A stretch of DNA of 16,929 nucleotides from Hyphomicrobiales bacterium (GCA_015655535.1 JAATEW010000448.1:1-16929), one strand, 5' to 3'. Counted from the first letter of the stretch, positions 1 through 8,607 are shown. Translations and numbers: made by a program. The notes: a model not told the origin generated them from the letters alone.

Positions 1-26
1 GAATGCGGATCGTTCTAAATGCAATC

Positions 27-179
27 GCCCTCGCCCTTCGAGGCTCGCTTCGCTCGCACCTCAGGGTGAGGGCTAGGATAGCGCGTCTGTCTCAGTAGCC
101 TCACCCTGAGGAGCTTGCATCGCTGGCGATCTATCGCAACAGCGAGATCGCAAGAGCAAGCGTCTCGAAGGGCGAGGGC
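27..179. repeat. Nested palindromic intergenic repeat
   Basis: Two nested inverted repeats lie beyond the 3' end of the DUF1285 gene. The outer arms are a perfect 16-base pair, 27-42 (GCCCTCGCCCTTCGAG) and 164-179. The inner arms are a perfect 12-base pair, 59-70 (CCTCAGGGTGAG) and 100-111. The 'CTTCGAG' and 'CCCTGAGG' cores resemble dispersed palindromic elements that I know from intergenic regions of Rhizobiales genomes. No open frame in the stretch looks coding. As RNA it could fold into a long branched hairpin and might end or stabilise transcripts of the gene at 190-804; that role is inferred. A fragment of the left arm recurs at 5888-5904. Confidence 0.75.
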
Positions 180-189
180 GGCAGAAAAC

Positions 190-804
190 TCATTCAAACT
201 CATCCGCCGCCGCGATCGGGAAAAAGGCCCCGCCCGACACCACGCCGAACATGCGTCGCCCGTCCACCTCCAAAGCGCTGCCGCGCGCGATGAGATCCAA
301 CGTCAAAGATCGCGTCAAACGTGCCCAAAGGCCGCCGCGTACGCGCACATAGGGAATGATCCCGTCACCCACGCCCGTCTCGAAACGCAGAGGGTGCTCG
401 GCATCGGCCAAAACCGCGTCGCCGACATTGGTGCGAAATTTGAGGCTCTTGCCCGAGACGGCTTCAACCGTCTCAATCTCCGCCGCGATGAAAGGCACGT
501 CCTCCACTATGATGCCCACGCATTCGACGGGTGTCACGAGCACGTAGCGATCTTCGTCCTTGCGCAGGAGCCGCGAAAACAGCCTGACCAGCGCCGGGCG
601 TTCGACCCGCGAGCCCTGGTAGAACCAGGCCCCGTCCTTGGCGATCCGCATGTCGATATCGCCGCAAAAGGGCGGGTTCCAAGTATCGACCGGCAGAACC
701 CCCGCGAAACTGCGCGATACCTCCGCGAGCTTCACCAGAGGCTCGAACCGGACCCCGCCATCCTGGCTCGCATATTCGTTATCCGGCGGCGTATCCTCAG
801 CCAT
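190..804 (-). CDS. DUF1285 family protein
   Basis: This 204-residue protein has the composition and motifs of the DUF1285 family of proteobacterial proteins with no established function. The central part contains the family-like stretch 'PPFCGDIDMRIAKDGAWFY' at about residues 44-62, followed by a region rich in alternating beta-type sequence ('RYVLVTPVECVGIIVEDVP'). There is no signal peptide or membrane segment, so it is probably cytoplasmic. The start is the ATG at 802-804, because homologous-looking sequence begins soon after it. It is divergent from the moxR operon across about 300 bases, an arrangement I know from other Rhizobiales, which may reflect shared regulation. The gene ends in TGA and appears intact. 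Confidence 0.85.
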   Translation of the reverse strand: MAEDTPPDNEYASQDGGVRFEPLVKLAEVSRSFAGVLPVDTWNPPFCGDIDMRIAKDGAWFYQGSRVERPALVRLFSRLLRKDEDRYVLVTPVECVGIIVEDVPFIAAEIETVEAVSGKSLKFRTNVGDAVLADAEHPLRFETGVGDGIIPYVRVRGGLWARLTRSLTLDLIARGSALEVDGRRMFGVVSGGAFFPIAAADEFE

Positions 805-843
805 AATCTCGCCATCGCACCAGCATTGTGGAAGAGAATTAAG

Positions 844-863
844 GTGCTTTCTCGTGAAAGCAC
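844..863. repeat. Perfect 8-bp inverted repeat in divergent promoter region
   Basis: GTGCTTTC at 844-851 and GAAAGCAC at 856-863 form a perfect 8-base stem with a 4-base TCGT loop. It lies 40 bases upstream of the DUF1285 start. Neither strand has a T run after it, so it is not an obvious terminator. It could be an operator or a leader hairpin; nothing in the sequence decides between these. Confidence 0.5.
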
Positions 864-1012
864 GCGATTATTCGAATATGACTGGCGCTTGGCTTATGAA
901 GCTTAGCTATGTTTGGCAAAACCGGCCATCTGGACAAGGCATCTGCTATATTGCCTGTGACATAAACCTGTCCCGCCCCCACCGCATCGACAAAGGCGCG
1001 CAAAGGGCTAAT

Positions 1013-1041
1013 TTGACACAAGATAGGCTAGGTTATCGGAT
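1013..1041 (+). promoter_or_regulatory. Possible promoter for the moxR operon
   Basis: TTGACA at 1013-1018 matches the -35 consensus exactly and points toward moxR, whose ATG is about 90 bases downstream. The matching -10 is poor: TTATCG (1033-1038) and TCGGAT (1036-1041) are the best hexamers at 14 and 17 bases spacing. Treat this as a candidate only. Confidence 0.25.
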
Positions 1042-1106
1042 TCTTCCGGATCCGCGCGACTTTTGGAAATCCTTGACCTTGGAAACATTCGAAGGAGTGG
1101 CGATCA

Positions 1107-2102
1107 ATGTCTGAAGCAATGGCGCTCGAAACCGCGATCGCCCATAGTGCCGAGCAGGCGCTCGAACGGGTCGCCGCGGTGCGCGCCGCGATCGGCACGG
1201 TGATTTTCGGCCAGCCGCAAGTCGTCGAAGAAGTGCTCGTCACTTTGCTCGCCGGCGGTCATGGATTGCTCGTCGGCGTGCCGGGCCTTGCCAAAACGAA
1301 ACTCGTCGAAACGCTCGGCACAGTTTTGGGGCTGAACGCGCGGCGCGTGCAATTCACGCCGGACCTGATGCCCGCCGATATTCTCGGCTCCGAGATCATG
1401 GAAGAGACGGCGGACCACCGCCGCAGCTTCCGCTTCGAGCGCGGCCCGATCTTCGCCCAGCTCCTGATGGCAGACGAGATCAACCGCGCGAGCCCGCGCA
1501 CCCAATCGGCGCTGCTGCAAGCCATGCAGGAATATCATATCTCGGTCGCGGGCAAACGGCACGATTTGCCGGCCCCCTTCCATGTGCTCGCGACGCAAAA
1601 CCCGCTGGAGCAGGAAGGCACTTATCCTTTGCCGGAAGCCAAGCTCGACCGCTTCTTGATGCAGATCGACGTGACTTATCCCGATCGCGCCACCGAGCGT
1701 CGCATCTTGATCGAAACGACCGGCGACACCGAGGTCAAGGCAAAGCCGGTAATGACGGCCGAAGAGCTGATCGCGACGCAAAGGCTGGTGCGGCGTCTTC
1801 CGGTCAGCGAGGCGGTGCTGGAAGCCATTCTAGATATCGTGCGTTCCGCCCGGCCGAGCTAGGGCGATCCCATTGCCACGCGCCATGTCTCCTGGGGCCC
1901 AGGCCCGCGCGCGGCGCAAGCCCTGATGCTCGCGACGCGTGCCCGCGCCCTGATCGATGGTCGCATCGCGCCTTCGATCGATGATGTCGTCGCCTTGGCG
2001 ACGCCGATCTTGAAGCACCGCATGGCACTGACCTTCAGCGCCAGAGCCGATGGCGAGACGGTCGAAGGCGTCGTCGCCGATCTGCTTAAGAGGCTCAAAT
2101 AG
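1107..2102 (+). CDS. MoxR-family AAA+ ATPase, interrupted by an in-frame amber codon
   Basis: This is a MoxR-type AAA+ ATPase, a family of chaperone-like ATPases that act with von Willebrand-type partner proteins. Visible motifs are Walker A GVPGLAKT (residues 57-64), Walker B 'MADEINRA' (D123, E124), sensor-1 'ATQNP' (N165) and an arginine-finger region 'AKLDRF' (R182). Codon 252 is TAG (1860-1862). The same frame then continues for 79 codons that clearly belong to the protein: 'WGPGPRAAQALMLATRARA' is the sensor-2/lid region. The frame ends at a second TAG (2100-2102), giving the normal family length of about 331. Ending at the first TAG would leave 251 residues without the sensor-2 arginine or lid, probably inactive. 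AAGGAG (1092-1097) precedes the ATG. The next gene starts 2 bases after the terminal stop, so they are co-transcribed. Whether this is a pseudogene, a readthrough gene or a sequence error is undecided. Confidence 0.9.
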
Positions 2103-2104
2103 GC

Positions 2105-3034
2105 ATGGCCGAGGTCCGGCTTCTCGATCCCGCCGAACGCCGGATTGGTCACGGCGAACAGCAGGCCGCGATCGATCTCGCGCTCCGCATGCCAGCGCTC
2201 GTCGTCGCGGCCAGGGAAGTCGCCTCGAGCCTGATGCATGGCATGCACGGACGCCGTCGCGCCGGATTGGGCGAAACCTTCTGGCAGTTCCGCCCCTTCG
2301 TGTCCGGCGAAAGTACCGGACAGATCGATTGGCGCCGCTCGGCGCGCGACGAACATATCTATGTGCGCGAACGCGAATGGGAGGCGGCGCATTCGGTCTG
2401 GATCTGGATCGACCGTTCGGTGTCCATGGCTTTCACCTCGACACTCGCGATGCAATCGAAATTGGAACGCGCCATCGTGCTCGGCTTCGCCGCCGCCGAT
2501 CTTCTCGTGCGTGGCGGCGAGCGTGTGGGCGCGCTCGGCCTGACGCCGCCGCTCGCCACCCGCACCATCGTCGAGCGTTTCGCCGAAGCGATCCTTATCG
2601 CCGACCGCGCCCGCCCCGCGCCGGAGGAACTGCCGCTGGCAGCGCCGCTCGCGCCGCGCACCCGCGCCGTTCTCCTCAGCGATTTTTTGAGCGACCCCGA
2701 TGACATCGCCCGCACGGTCAATGCCATGTCCGCGCGGGGTGCGCGCGGACATCTCGTGATGATCTCCGACCCGGTCGAAGATACCTTTCCGTTTCGCGGC
2801 CATACCGAATTCATGGATGTCGATTCCTCGGCCACCTTGCGCGTCGGACAGGCCGAAAGTTTTTCCGAAGATTATATCCGCCGCCTCGCCGCGCATCGCG
2901 GTGCGGTCGCCGAGGCGGCGCGCAAGCGCGGCTGGACATTCGCCTTGCACCGGACCGACCGGCCGGCGTCCGAGGCCTTGCTCGCCCTGCGCACCCGCCT
3001 TGAAAGCGGCGCCGAAACTGGTAGAGCCAATTGA
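2105..3034 (+). CDS. DUF58 domain protein (VWA-like MoxR partner)
   Basis: This 309-residue protein has the DUF58 core: 'FVSGESTGQIDWRRSARD' at about residues 65-82, then a basic/acidic stretch leading to 'WIWIDRSVSM'. The last motif (residues 103-107, D-R-S-V-S) fits the DxSxS metal-binding motif of von Willebrand factor A domains. DUF58 proteins are commonly encoded with MoxR ATPases and are thought to be their substrate-binding or regulatory partners. No signal peptide or clear membrane segment is seen, so it is probably cytoplasmic or membrane-associated through the next protein. It starts 2 bases after the moxR stop and its TGA overlaps the next ATG by one base, indicating translational coupling. 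The reading frame is intact. Confidence 0.9.
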   Translation: MAEVRLLDPAERRIGHGEQQAAIDLALRMPALVVAAREVASSLMHGMHGRRRAGLGETFWQFRPFVSGESTGQIDWRRSARDEHIYVREREWEAAHSVWIWIDRSVSMAFTSTLAMQSKLERAIVLGFAAADLLVRGGERVGALGLTPPLATRTIVERFAEAILIADRARPAPEELPLAAPLAPRTRAVLLSDFLSDPDDIARTVNAMSARGARGHLVMISDPVEDTFPFRGHTEFMDVDSSATLRVGQAESFSEDYIRRLAAHRGAVAEAARKRGWTFALHRTDRPASEALLALRTRLESGAETGRAN

Positions 3035-5865
3035 TGTTCGGTTTGCCTCTGGTTTTCACCGTCCCCTTCGTGCTCGTCGCCCTCGCCGGGCTGCCGGCGC
3101 TTTACTTTTTGTTGCGGATCGTCCCGCCACGGCCAAGGCCCGTGCCCTTCCCGCCCTTGCGGCTCATTCTCGATCTGCGGCCGAAGGAAGAAACGCCGGT
3201 TCGCACGCCTTGGTGGATTTTGCTTTTGCGCCTCGCGATCGCGGCGCTTGTCATTTTCGCCATGGCCGGCCCCATCCTCAATCCTTTGCCTGCCGGTGAA
3301 GCGGGCGAGGGGCCGCTCGTCATCGTGCTTGACGACGGCTGGCCGGCAGCGCCCACCTGGGACGATCGTGTCATCGCGGCGGCGCAGCGGATCGAGGCGG
3401 CCGGACGCCACGGACGCCTCTCCGCCGTGGTCCCGACCTCCGACGCAGGCCGCGAGATCGTCGCGGCCAATGCCAGCAAGGCGCTTGAGCGGCTGCGCGC
3501 CATCAAGCCGGTGCCTTATATTCCCGACCGGCTGTCAAGCTTTCCGGCGATTGAGAAATTCGTCGCATCCAAACCGAAAGCGGCGCTTGTCTTTGTGGCC
3601 GACAGCGTCGAACGCGGCAATGGCCGCGCCTTCGCCGAGAAGCTGGCCGGCCTCGGCGTTCCACTGACCCTGGTCACCGACCACCGTCCGGTGCGCATAT
3701 TGACCGCGCCGCGCAACGAAGGCAGCTCGCTCAACGTCCGTATCTCACGCTCCGCTGCGCGCGGCGCCGAGCAAGGTCAGATCGAGGCCTTCGATCTCAA
3801 AGGCGCGCGGATGGGAGAGGCGGCTTTCGATTTCGGCTCGACGACCGAAGCCAAAGCGCAATTCGATCTGCCAGTCGAATTGCGCAACGAAATCGCTCGG
3901 CTCGAAATCGCCGGCGAACATTCAACCGGCGCCGTCACGCTGCTCGACGAACGCTGGAAGCGGCGGCGTGTCGATATCGTCAGCGGCGAGACGGCGGATC
4001 TCTCACTGCCGCTGCTCTCGCCCAATTATTATCTTGTCCGCGCGCTCAGCCCCTATGCCGATGTGCATGAAATCAATCAAGGCGCCGCCGATCCCATTTC
4101 CGCCGCGCTCGACGATCATCCGGCGGTCATCATCCTCGCCGATGTCGGCACCGTCTCCGGTGCCGCCCACGAAAAGCTGACGCGTTTCGTCGAAGACGGC
4201 GGCCTGCTGCTGCGCTTCGCGGGCACCCATCTCGCGAGCGCGTCCGACGATCTCGTTCCGGTTCAACTGCGGCGCGGCGGCCGCACTCTCGGCGGATCGC
4301 TCTCTTGGGAGACACCGAAGACGCTCGCGCCTTTCGAGCGGCAAAGCCCATTCTTCGGATTGAAGACGCCGGATGAAGTGAAAATTTCGCGCCAAGTCTT
4401 GGCCGAACCCGAGTCGGGCCTTCCGGACAAGACCTGGGCACAGCTTTCGGATGGAACGCCGCTCGTCACCGCCGAGCAGCGCGGCAAGGGCATGATCGTT
4501 TTGTTCCATGTCACGGCTGATACGACATGGTCGAACCTGCCGCTGTCCGGCCTCTTCGTCGACATGCTGCGCAAGATCATCGCGCTTTCGACCCAGACCG
4601 CGAAAGACCAGACGGACAAGGCTGGCAAGGCGGCGACGGCCGCCAATGCACCGGCGGGCGACAAAACGGTTCTCGCATCGCCGCGCCGGACGCTGGACGG
4701 CTTCGGCGTGCTCGGCGCGCCACCCGCGACGGCGAAATCGATCCCCACCACTTTCGACGGCATCGGCGATTCCGAACACCCACCCGGCTTTTATGGGCCG
4801 CCCGATGCGCTCCTGGCCGTCAATGCGCTCGCGCCGGACGATGTGATCGAGGCCGCGGATTATACCGGCTTGCGCATCCAGACCGAGGCCTTGCACACGA
4901 CGGAGCCCGTCGATTTGCGGCCTTGGCTGATCACTCTCGCCTTCGTGCTTTTCCTGGCCGATGCCGTTACCTCTCTCTGGCTCGCCGGCGGTTTGCGGCG
5001 GCCGGGGCGCCACGCGGTCGCGACCATGCTGGTTCTCGCCTTCTGCGGCTTTGGCGGCATGGCTCTATGGTCTCCCGTCCACGCACAACCGGCGCAGGCG
5101 ATCACGGAACCGCTGGCGCCCAACGCCCGAGAGTCGGTTTTGGAAACGCGGCTCGCCTATGTGCTCACCGGCGATTCGCATGTCGACGAGATCAGCCAGG
5201 AAGGCCTCCTCAGCCTGTCGCGCGTGCTCGCCGCGCGTACCTCGCTGACGCCGGGCGATCCGATCGGCCTCAATCTCGCGCAAGACGAGCTCGCCTTCTA
5301 TCCTCTGCTCTATTGGCCGATCGTTCCCGGCCACGGCCAGCCAACGCCTGCCGTGCTCGCCAAGGTCGCCGCCTATATGAAGCAGGGCGGGACGATCATC
5401 TTCGACACGCGCGACGCGCAGACGGCCCGCCCCGGAGGCCCGCCGACGCCGGAAGGCCGCTGGCTGAAGCAAATGCTCGAAGGTCTCGACGTGCCGGAAT
5501 TGGAGCCCGTGCCGGCGGATCACGTCGTAACCAAGACTTTCTATCTGCTCGACGGTTTCATCGGCCGCTACGCCAACGGACAGACCTGGATCGAAGCGCT
5601 TCCGCCGGCGCCTGCGGACGGCAGCGCGCGGCCGGCCCGCTCCGGCGACGGTGTCTCGCCGATCATCATCACGTCCAATGATTTGGCGGCCGGATGGGCG
5701 AGCGACCGTGGCGGCGAGAGCCTCTATTCCCTCGTGCCCGGCGGCATGCGACAGCATGAACTCGCCTTGCGCGGCGGCGTCAATCTCGTCATGTACACGC
5801 TGACGGGCAATTACAAAGCCGATCAGGTTCATGTCAGGGATCTTCTCGAGCGGCTGGTGCATTAG
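3034..5865 (+). CDS. BatA/DUF4159 membrane protein
   Basis: This 943-residue protein has a BatA-like N-terminal region with two membrane segments (about residues 7-28 and 61-82). A large middle region has alternating alpha/beta sequence including 'PAVIILADVGTVSG', possibly a degenerate VWA or amidotransferase-like fold. Two more membrane segments lie near residues 631-652 and 659-681. From about residue 700 it matches DUF4159 ('LAYVLTGDSHVDEISQ', 'YPLLYWPIVPGH', 'GGTIIFDTRDAQ'). I choose the ATG at 3034, which overlaps the upstream TGA by one base (TGATG), over the TTG one codon earlier. It is probably the inner-membrane component of the MoxR/DUF58 machine. It ends in TAG at a natural-looking C-terminus. 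In related genomes a further large membrane protein often follows; here the operon appears to stop. Confidence 0.88.
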   Translation: MFGLPLVFTVPFVLVALAGLPALYFLLRIVPPRPRPVPFPPLRLILDLRPKEETPVRTPWWILLLRLAIAALVIFAMAGPILNPLPAGEAGEGPLVIVLDDGWPAAPTWDDRVIAAAQRIEAAGRHGRLSAVVPTSDAGREIVAANASKALERLRAIKPVPYIPDRLSSFPAIEKFVASKPKAALVFVADSVERGNGRAFAEKLAGLGVPLTLVTDHRPVRILTAPRNEGSSLNVRISRSAARGAEQGQIEAFDLKGARMGEAAFDFGSTTEAKAQFDLPVELRNEIARLEIAGEHSTGAVTLLDERWKRRRVDIVSGETADLSLPLLSPNYYLVRALSPYADVHEINQGAADPISAALDDHPAVIILADVGTVSGAAHEKLTRFVEDGGLLLRFAGTHLASASDDLVPVQLRRGGRTLGGSLSWETPKTLAPFERQSPFFGLKTPDEVKISRQVLAEPESGLPDKTWAQLSDGTPLVTAEQRGKGMIVLFHVTADTTWSNLPLSGLFVDMLRKIIALSTQTAKDQTDKAGKAATAANAPAGDKTVLASPRRTLDGFGVLGAPPATAKSIPTTFDGIGDSEHPPGFYGPPDALLAVNALAPDDVIEAADYTGLRIQTEALHTTEPVDLRPWLITLAFVLFLADAVTSLWLAGGLRRPGRHAVATMLVLAFCGFGGMALWSPVHAQPAQAITEPLAPNARESVLETRLAYVLTGDSHVDEISQEGLLSLSRVLAARTSLTPGDPIGLNLAQDELAFYPLLYWPIVPGHGQPTPAVLAKVAAYMKQGGTIIFDTRDAQTARPGGPPTPEGRWLKQMLEGLDVPELEPVPADHVVTKTFYLLDGFIGRYANGQTWIEALPPAPADGSARPARSGDGVSPIIITSNDLAAGWASDRGGESLYSLVPGGMRQHELALRGGVNLVMYTLTGNYKADQVHVRDLLERLVH

Positions 5866-5887
5866 GGTCAGGATCTAATCTGCCGAT

Positions 5888-5904
5888 CCCTCGTCCTTCG
5901 AGAC
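5888..5904. repeat. Fragment of the palindromic repeat seen at the left edge
   Basis: CCCTCGTCCTTCGAGAC at 5888-5904 matches 28-44 at 15 of 17 positions. It lies in the 186-base gap between the DUF4159 gene and the histidine kinase gene. The other arm was not found nearby, so this is probably a decayed copy. No convincing terminator was seen in the gap. Confidence 0.5.
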
Positions 5905-6051
5905 GGGTCCTCCCCCTAAATCACAGGCGGGCTCGATTTGACGCGGTCGTGAGCGCCTGAAGTCAAGCCTGCTGACGTCTCATGTTATCTAGCGCACAGA
6001 TCGAAGCGGGAAACTTTGCCTATTTTATAAATCATCCCTCAAGTTCAGCCG

Positions 6052-7839
6052 ATGAGTGCATTCGAAAGAGACGGGCCGCAAAACGGCATCCATGCCGAGC
6101 GCATTAGCGTCGAACAGGTGGCTGCGCTTTACGGCTATATTCTCGTCGGCGTCCTCGGTGCTTTTTTTGCCGGGATCGTTCTCGCCGTCGCTCTCTATTA
6201 CATCGGCAGCGTCACGCTTCTTAACGCCAGCTCGTTCATCGTCGTGGCTTCCGCCTGCACCGCTTTGCATCTGGCGCTCCGCCACCTCTATTGGAGCAGC
6301 GCCAGCCGGAACGACTGGCGTTTCTGGGCCCGCTGGTTCACCGCGCTCTGTTTCGCCGATGGCGTCATGTGGGGTTGGGCCACGGTCTTTCTCGCCGCGC
6401 CGGGACATGCGACCGAACAATATCTCGTCGCGCTCGTCGCCTTCTCGGTCGCCGCCGGATCCTTGCCCGCTTTGGGCAGCTACCTGCCGGCGCTCTACGC
6501 CATTTTCTTTCCGATCACACTGCCGTTCTTCGTCATGGGCCTCCTGAATGGCGGCGCCATCTATCGGGTCACGGCGCTTCTCGATGTCGTTTACATCGTG
6601 GCCATACTCGGACTGGCGCATCAGACCAACGAGAATTTTATCGCCTCCCTCCGGCTCCGTTTCGAGAAGGACGCCTTGGCCGAAAAACTGCGTCTCGAAA
6701 AGGAGCGCGCCGAAGAAGCCAATCTCGCCAAGTCGCGCTTTCTGGCTTCGGCCAGCCATGATCTGCGCCAGCCCATTCATGCGCTCGGCATGTTTCTCGG
6801 CGCCCTTACACAGCATGAGATGAGCGACGAAATGCGCCGCCTCGTCGGGCATATGGAAGGCTCCGTCAATGCGATGGACAGTTTGTTCAGCTCGCTGCTC
6901 GATATTTCGAGGCTCGATGCCGGCGTCGTTCAATCGCATCCGCAAACCTTCCGCATCGATTCCCTGCTGGAACGGATCTGCCGCGATAATCGGGGCGAGG
7001 CGGAAGAAAAAAATATAAAGCTCATCTATTGCCCGAGCTCGCTGACCGTCTTCACCGATCCCATCCTGCTTGAGCGGATTTTGCGCAACATCATCTCGAA
7101 CGCCGTACGCTATACGGATAAGGGCCGCGTGCTCGTCGGCTGCCAGCGGCGCGGCGCGCGCCTTCGGATCGAAGTCTGGGACTCAGGCCGCGGCATTCCG
7201 CAAAACCAGCACGATCGCGTCTTCGAGGAATTCTACCAGCTCGGCAATCCGGAACGCGACCGCACCAAGGGTCTCGGACTCGGGCTCGCCATCGTCAAAA
7301 GATTGACGGTCATTCTCGACTGTCCCTTCGAACTCCGCTCGCAGCTGGGCAAAGGCACCGTCTTTACGCTATCGGTTCCGATCACCAATGCCGCGTCGCT
7401 CGCCGAACAACCGGCGGATGTGTCACCGGGCGCGCTGCGGCGCGGATTGATCCTCGTGGTCGATGATGAAATCACCATTCGCGAAGCCATGCGCAGTCTT
7501 CTGTCCGGCTGGGGCCATGAAGTAATCCTCGCGGGCTCCGGTCCCGAGATGCTGGAGCAACTCGCCGATTGCCCGAAGCGTCCCGATCTCATCATTTGCG
7601 ATTACAGATTACGCGCCGGCGAAAACGGGATCGATGTCATCAGACGGCTTCAATCGGAATATAATGAGGATATTCCGGCCGTCCTGATCACTGGCGACAC
7701 GGCGCCCGACCGGCTGTCGGAGGCGAAGGCCAGCGGCTTTCTGCTTTTGCATAAGCCCGTGGCCAATGTGAAATTGCGCGCCACGATCAGCCATCTCATG
7801 AGCCCGCCCGAGGACGAACTCCGGCAAGAGGCAGATTAG
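6052..7839 (+). CDS. Membrane hybrid sensor histidine kinase with receiver domain
   Basis: This 595-residue protein has about five or six membrane segments within residues 25-195 and no sizeable periplasmic loop, so it probably senses something in or at the membrane. A charged coiled-coil linker (about 200-232) leads to the HisKA H-box 'ASHDLRQPIHALGMF' with phospho-acceptor His236. The ATPase domain shows the N-box (N350 in 'RNIISNAVRYT'), G1 'WDSGRGIP' (D377) and 'GLGLGLAIV'. A C-terminal receiver domain (about 465-590) has acidic 'LVVDDE', phospho-acceptor Asp517 in 'IICDYRL' and the conserved Lys in 'LLHKP'. The signal is unknown. The receiver may act in a phosphorelay or as a brake. The gene ends 5 bases from the convergent response regulator, its probable partner. 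No strong ribosome binding site precedes the ATG. Confidence 0.9.
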   Translation: MSAFERDGPQNGIHAERISVEQVAALYGYILVGVLGAFFAGIVLAVALYYIGSVTLLNASSFIVVASACTALHLALRHLYWSSASRNDWRFWARWFTALCFADGVMWGWATVFLAAPGHATEQYLVALVAFSVAAGSLPALGSYLPALYAIFFPITLPFFVMGLLNGGAIYRVTALLDVVYIVAILGLAHQTNENFIASLRLRFEKDALAEKLRLEKERAEEANLAKSRFLASASHDLRQPIHALGMFLGALTQHEMSDEMRRLVGHMEGSVNAMDSLFSSLLDISRLDAGVVQSHPQTFRIDSLLERICRDNRGEAEEKNIKLIYCPSSLTVFTDPILLERILRNIISNAVRYTDKGRVLVGCQRRGARLRIEVWDSGRGIPQNQHDRVFEEFYQLGNPERDRTKGLGLGLAIVKRLTVILDCPFELRSQLGKGTVFTLSVPITNAASLAEQPADVSPGALRRGLILVVDDEITIREAMRSLLSGWGHEVILAGSGPEMLEQLADCPKRPDLIICDYRLRAGENGIDVIRRLQSEYNEDIPAVLITGDTAPDRLSEAKASGFLLLHKPVANVKLRATISHLMSPPEDELRQEAD

Positions 7840-7844
7840 AACCG

Positions 7845-8483
7845 TCAGATCAAATTCGCCTGACGCGCCGCGCTCGCGGCCTGCATGCGGTTGACGACAT
7901 TCAGCGCTTTGAAAATGCCCGTCACATGGACTTTCACGGTCTTCTCGGAGAGACCGAGTTCGAGTGCGATTTCCTTGTTCGACAGGCCGGTGCCGAGAAG
8001 CTTCAACACGTCGATCTGGCGTTCCGTCAGACGCGGACTGCCGCCGGGCGCGCGTTCGCTTCTGGCCTTGTTCGTGGCCGAGCCCGCCCCATCGAGCATC
8101 AGTGGCGGCACATAGACATTGCCTTGCAGCACAAGCTGCAAGGCCGAGAGAAGCGTTTTCGGGCTCGCCGATTTCGGCACATAGCCGAGAGCGCCCGCGG
8201 CCAGCGCCTGCCTCACGTCTTCGGGGTCTTCGGAAGAGGATAAAACGATCACCGGCAGCACAGGATGACGCTTGCCGAACTCGACAAGGGCCGACATGCC
8301 GGAAAGACCGGCCATCGACAGATCAAGCAAAACCGCATCGATGTCCGTGTGGGTCTGCGCGATGTCGAGCGCCTCGGCGCCATCTTTGGCCTGAAGCACC
8401 GACATGTCGTCGGAGGACTGGCGCAGCAATGCCGCCAAGCCTTCGCGCACAACACCATGATCGTCGACAATCAAGATCTTCAT
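7845..8483 (-). CDS. NarL/FixJ-type response regulator (LuxR-family HTH)
   Basis: This 212-residue regulator has an N-terminal receiver domain and a C-terminal LuxR-type helix-turn-helix. Numbering from the ATG at 8481-8483, the acidic pair is D7/D8, the phospho-acceptor is Asp54 in 'AVLLDLSM', and the conserved Lys is 104 in 'GYVPKSA'. The DNA-binding domain spans about 151-208 ('LTERQIDVLKLLGTGLSNKE', 'LSEKTVKVHVTGIFKAL'). A GTG one codon upstream (8484-8486) is an alternative start; I prefer the ATG because family members usually begin 'MKILIVDDH'. An AAGGA lies just upstream. It is convergent with the histidine kinase gene with only 5 bases between the stops, so the transcripts must overlap. 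The pairing with that kinase is inferred from position. Confidence 0.92.
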   Translation of the reverse strand: MKILIVDDHGVVREGLAALLRQSSDDMSVLQAKDGAEALDIAQTHTDIDAVLLDLSMAGLSGMSALVEFGKRHPVLPVIVLSSSEDPEDVRQALAAGALGYVPKSASPKTLLSALQLVLQGNVYVPPLMLDGAGSATNKARSERAPGGSPRLTERQIDVLKLLGTGLSNKEIALELGLSEKTVKVHVTGIFKALNVVNRMQAASAARQANLI

Positions 8484-8542
8484 CACGTCCTTGTATCGCC
8501 TGTCGTGAAGGGATTCGGCAAGGCCGGAACCGCCGCGCTGGA

Positions 8543-8552
8543 GGCTTAAGCC
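8543..8552. repeat. Palindrome upstream of the response regulator
   Basis: GGCTTAAGCC is a perfect 10-base palindrome about 60 bases upstream of the response regulator start. Its position would suit a binding site for a dimeric regulator. There is no second copy to support this, so the role is a guess. Confidence 0.3.
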
Positions 8553-8607
8553 GAACTAGGCCTTGAAGCCCAATTTACCGGGCACGCGGCGCGCGGGATT
8601 ATTCGAC

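Larger units (their letters stand above)
805..1106. other. Divergent intergenic region between DUF1285 and moxR
   Basis: This 302-base stretch lies between two divergent genes and should hold both promoters. It contains a perfect hairpin at 844-863 and, nearer moxR, a consensus-like TTGACA at 1013-1018. A good ribosome binding site, AAGGAG at 1092-1097, sits 9 bases before the moxR ATG. No open frame in it looks like a real gene. Confidence 0.6.

Noticed and set aside
844..863. Hairpin as a terminator
   Set aside because: No T run on either strand, and it sits between two divergent gene starts where no transcript should end.
1104..1781. 225-codon open frame antisense to moxR
   Set aside because: Rich in Arg, His and Gly, lies wholly opposite an unmistakable AAA+ gene; a GC-driven shadow frame.
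1859..2950. 363-codon open frame antisense to the DUF58 gene
   Set aside because: Opposite a clear coding gene with conserved motifs; composition is typical of an antisense shadow.
4003..5013. 336-codon open frame antisense to the DUF4159 gene
   Set aside because: Arg/Gly-rich, no motifs, fully inside a well-supported gene.
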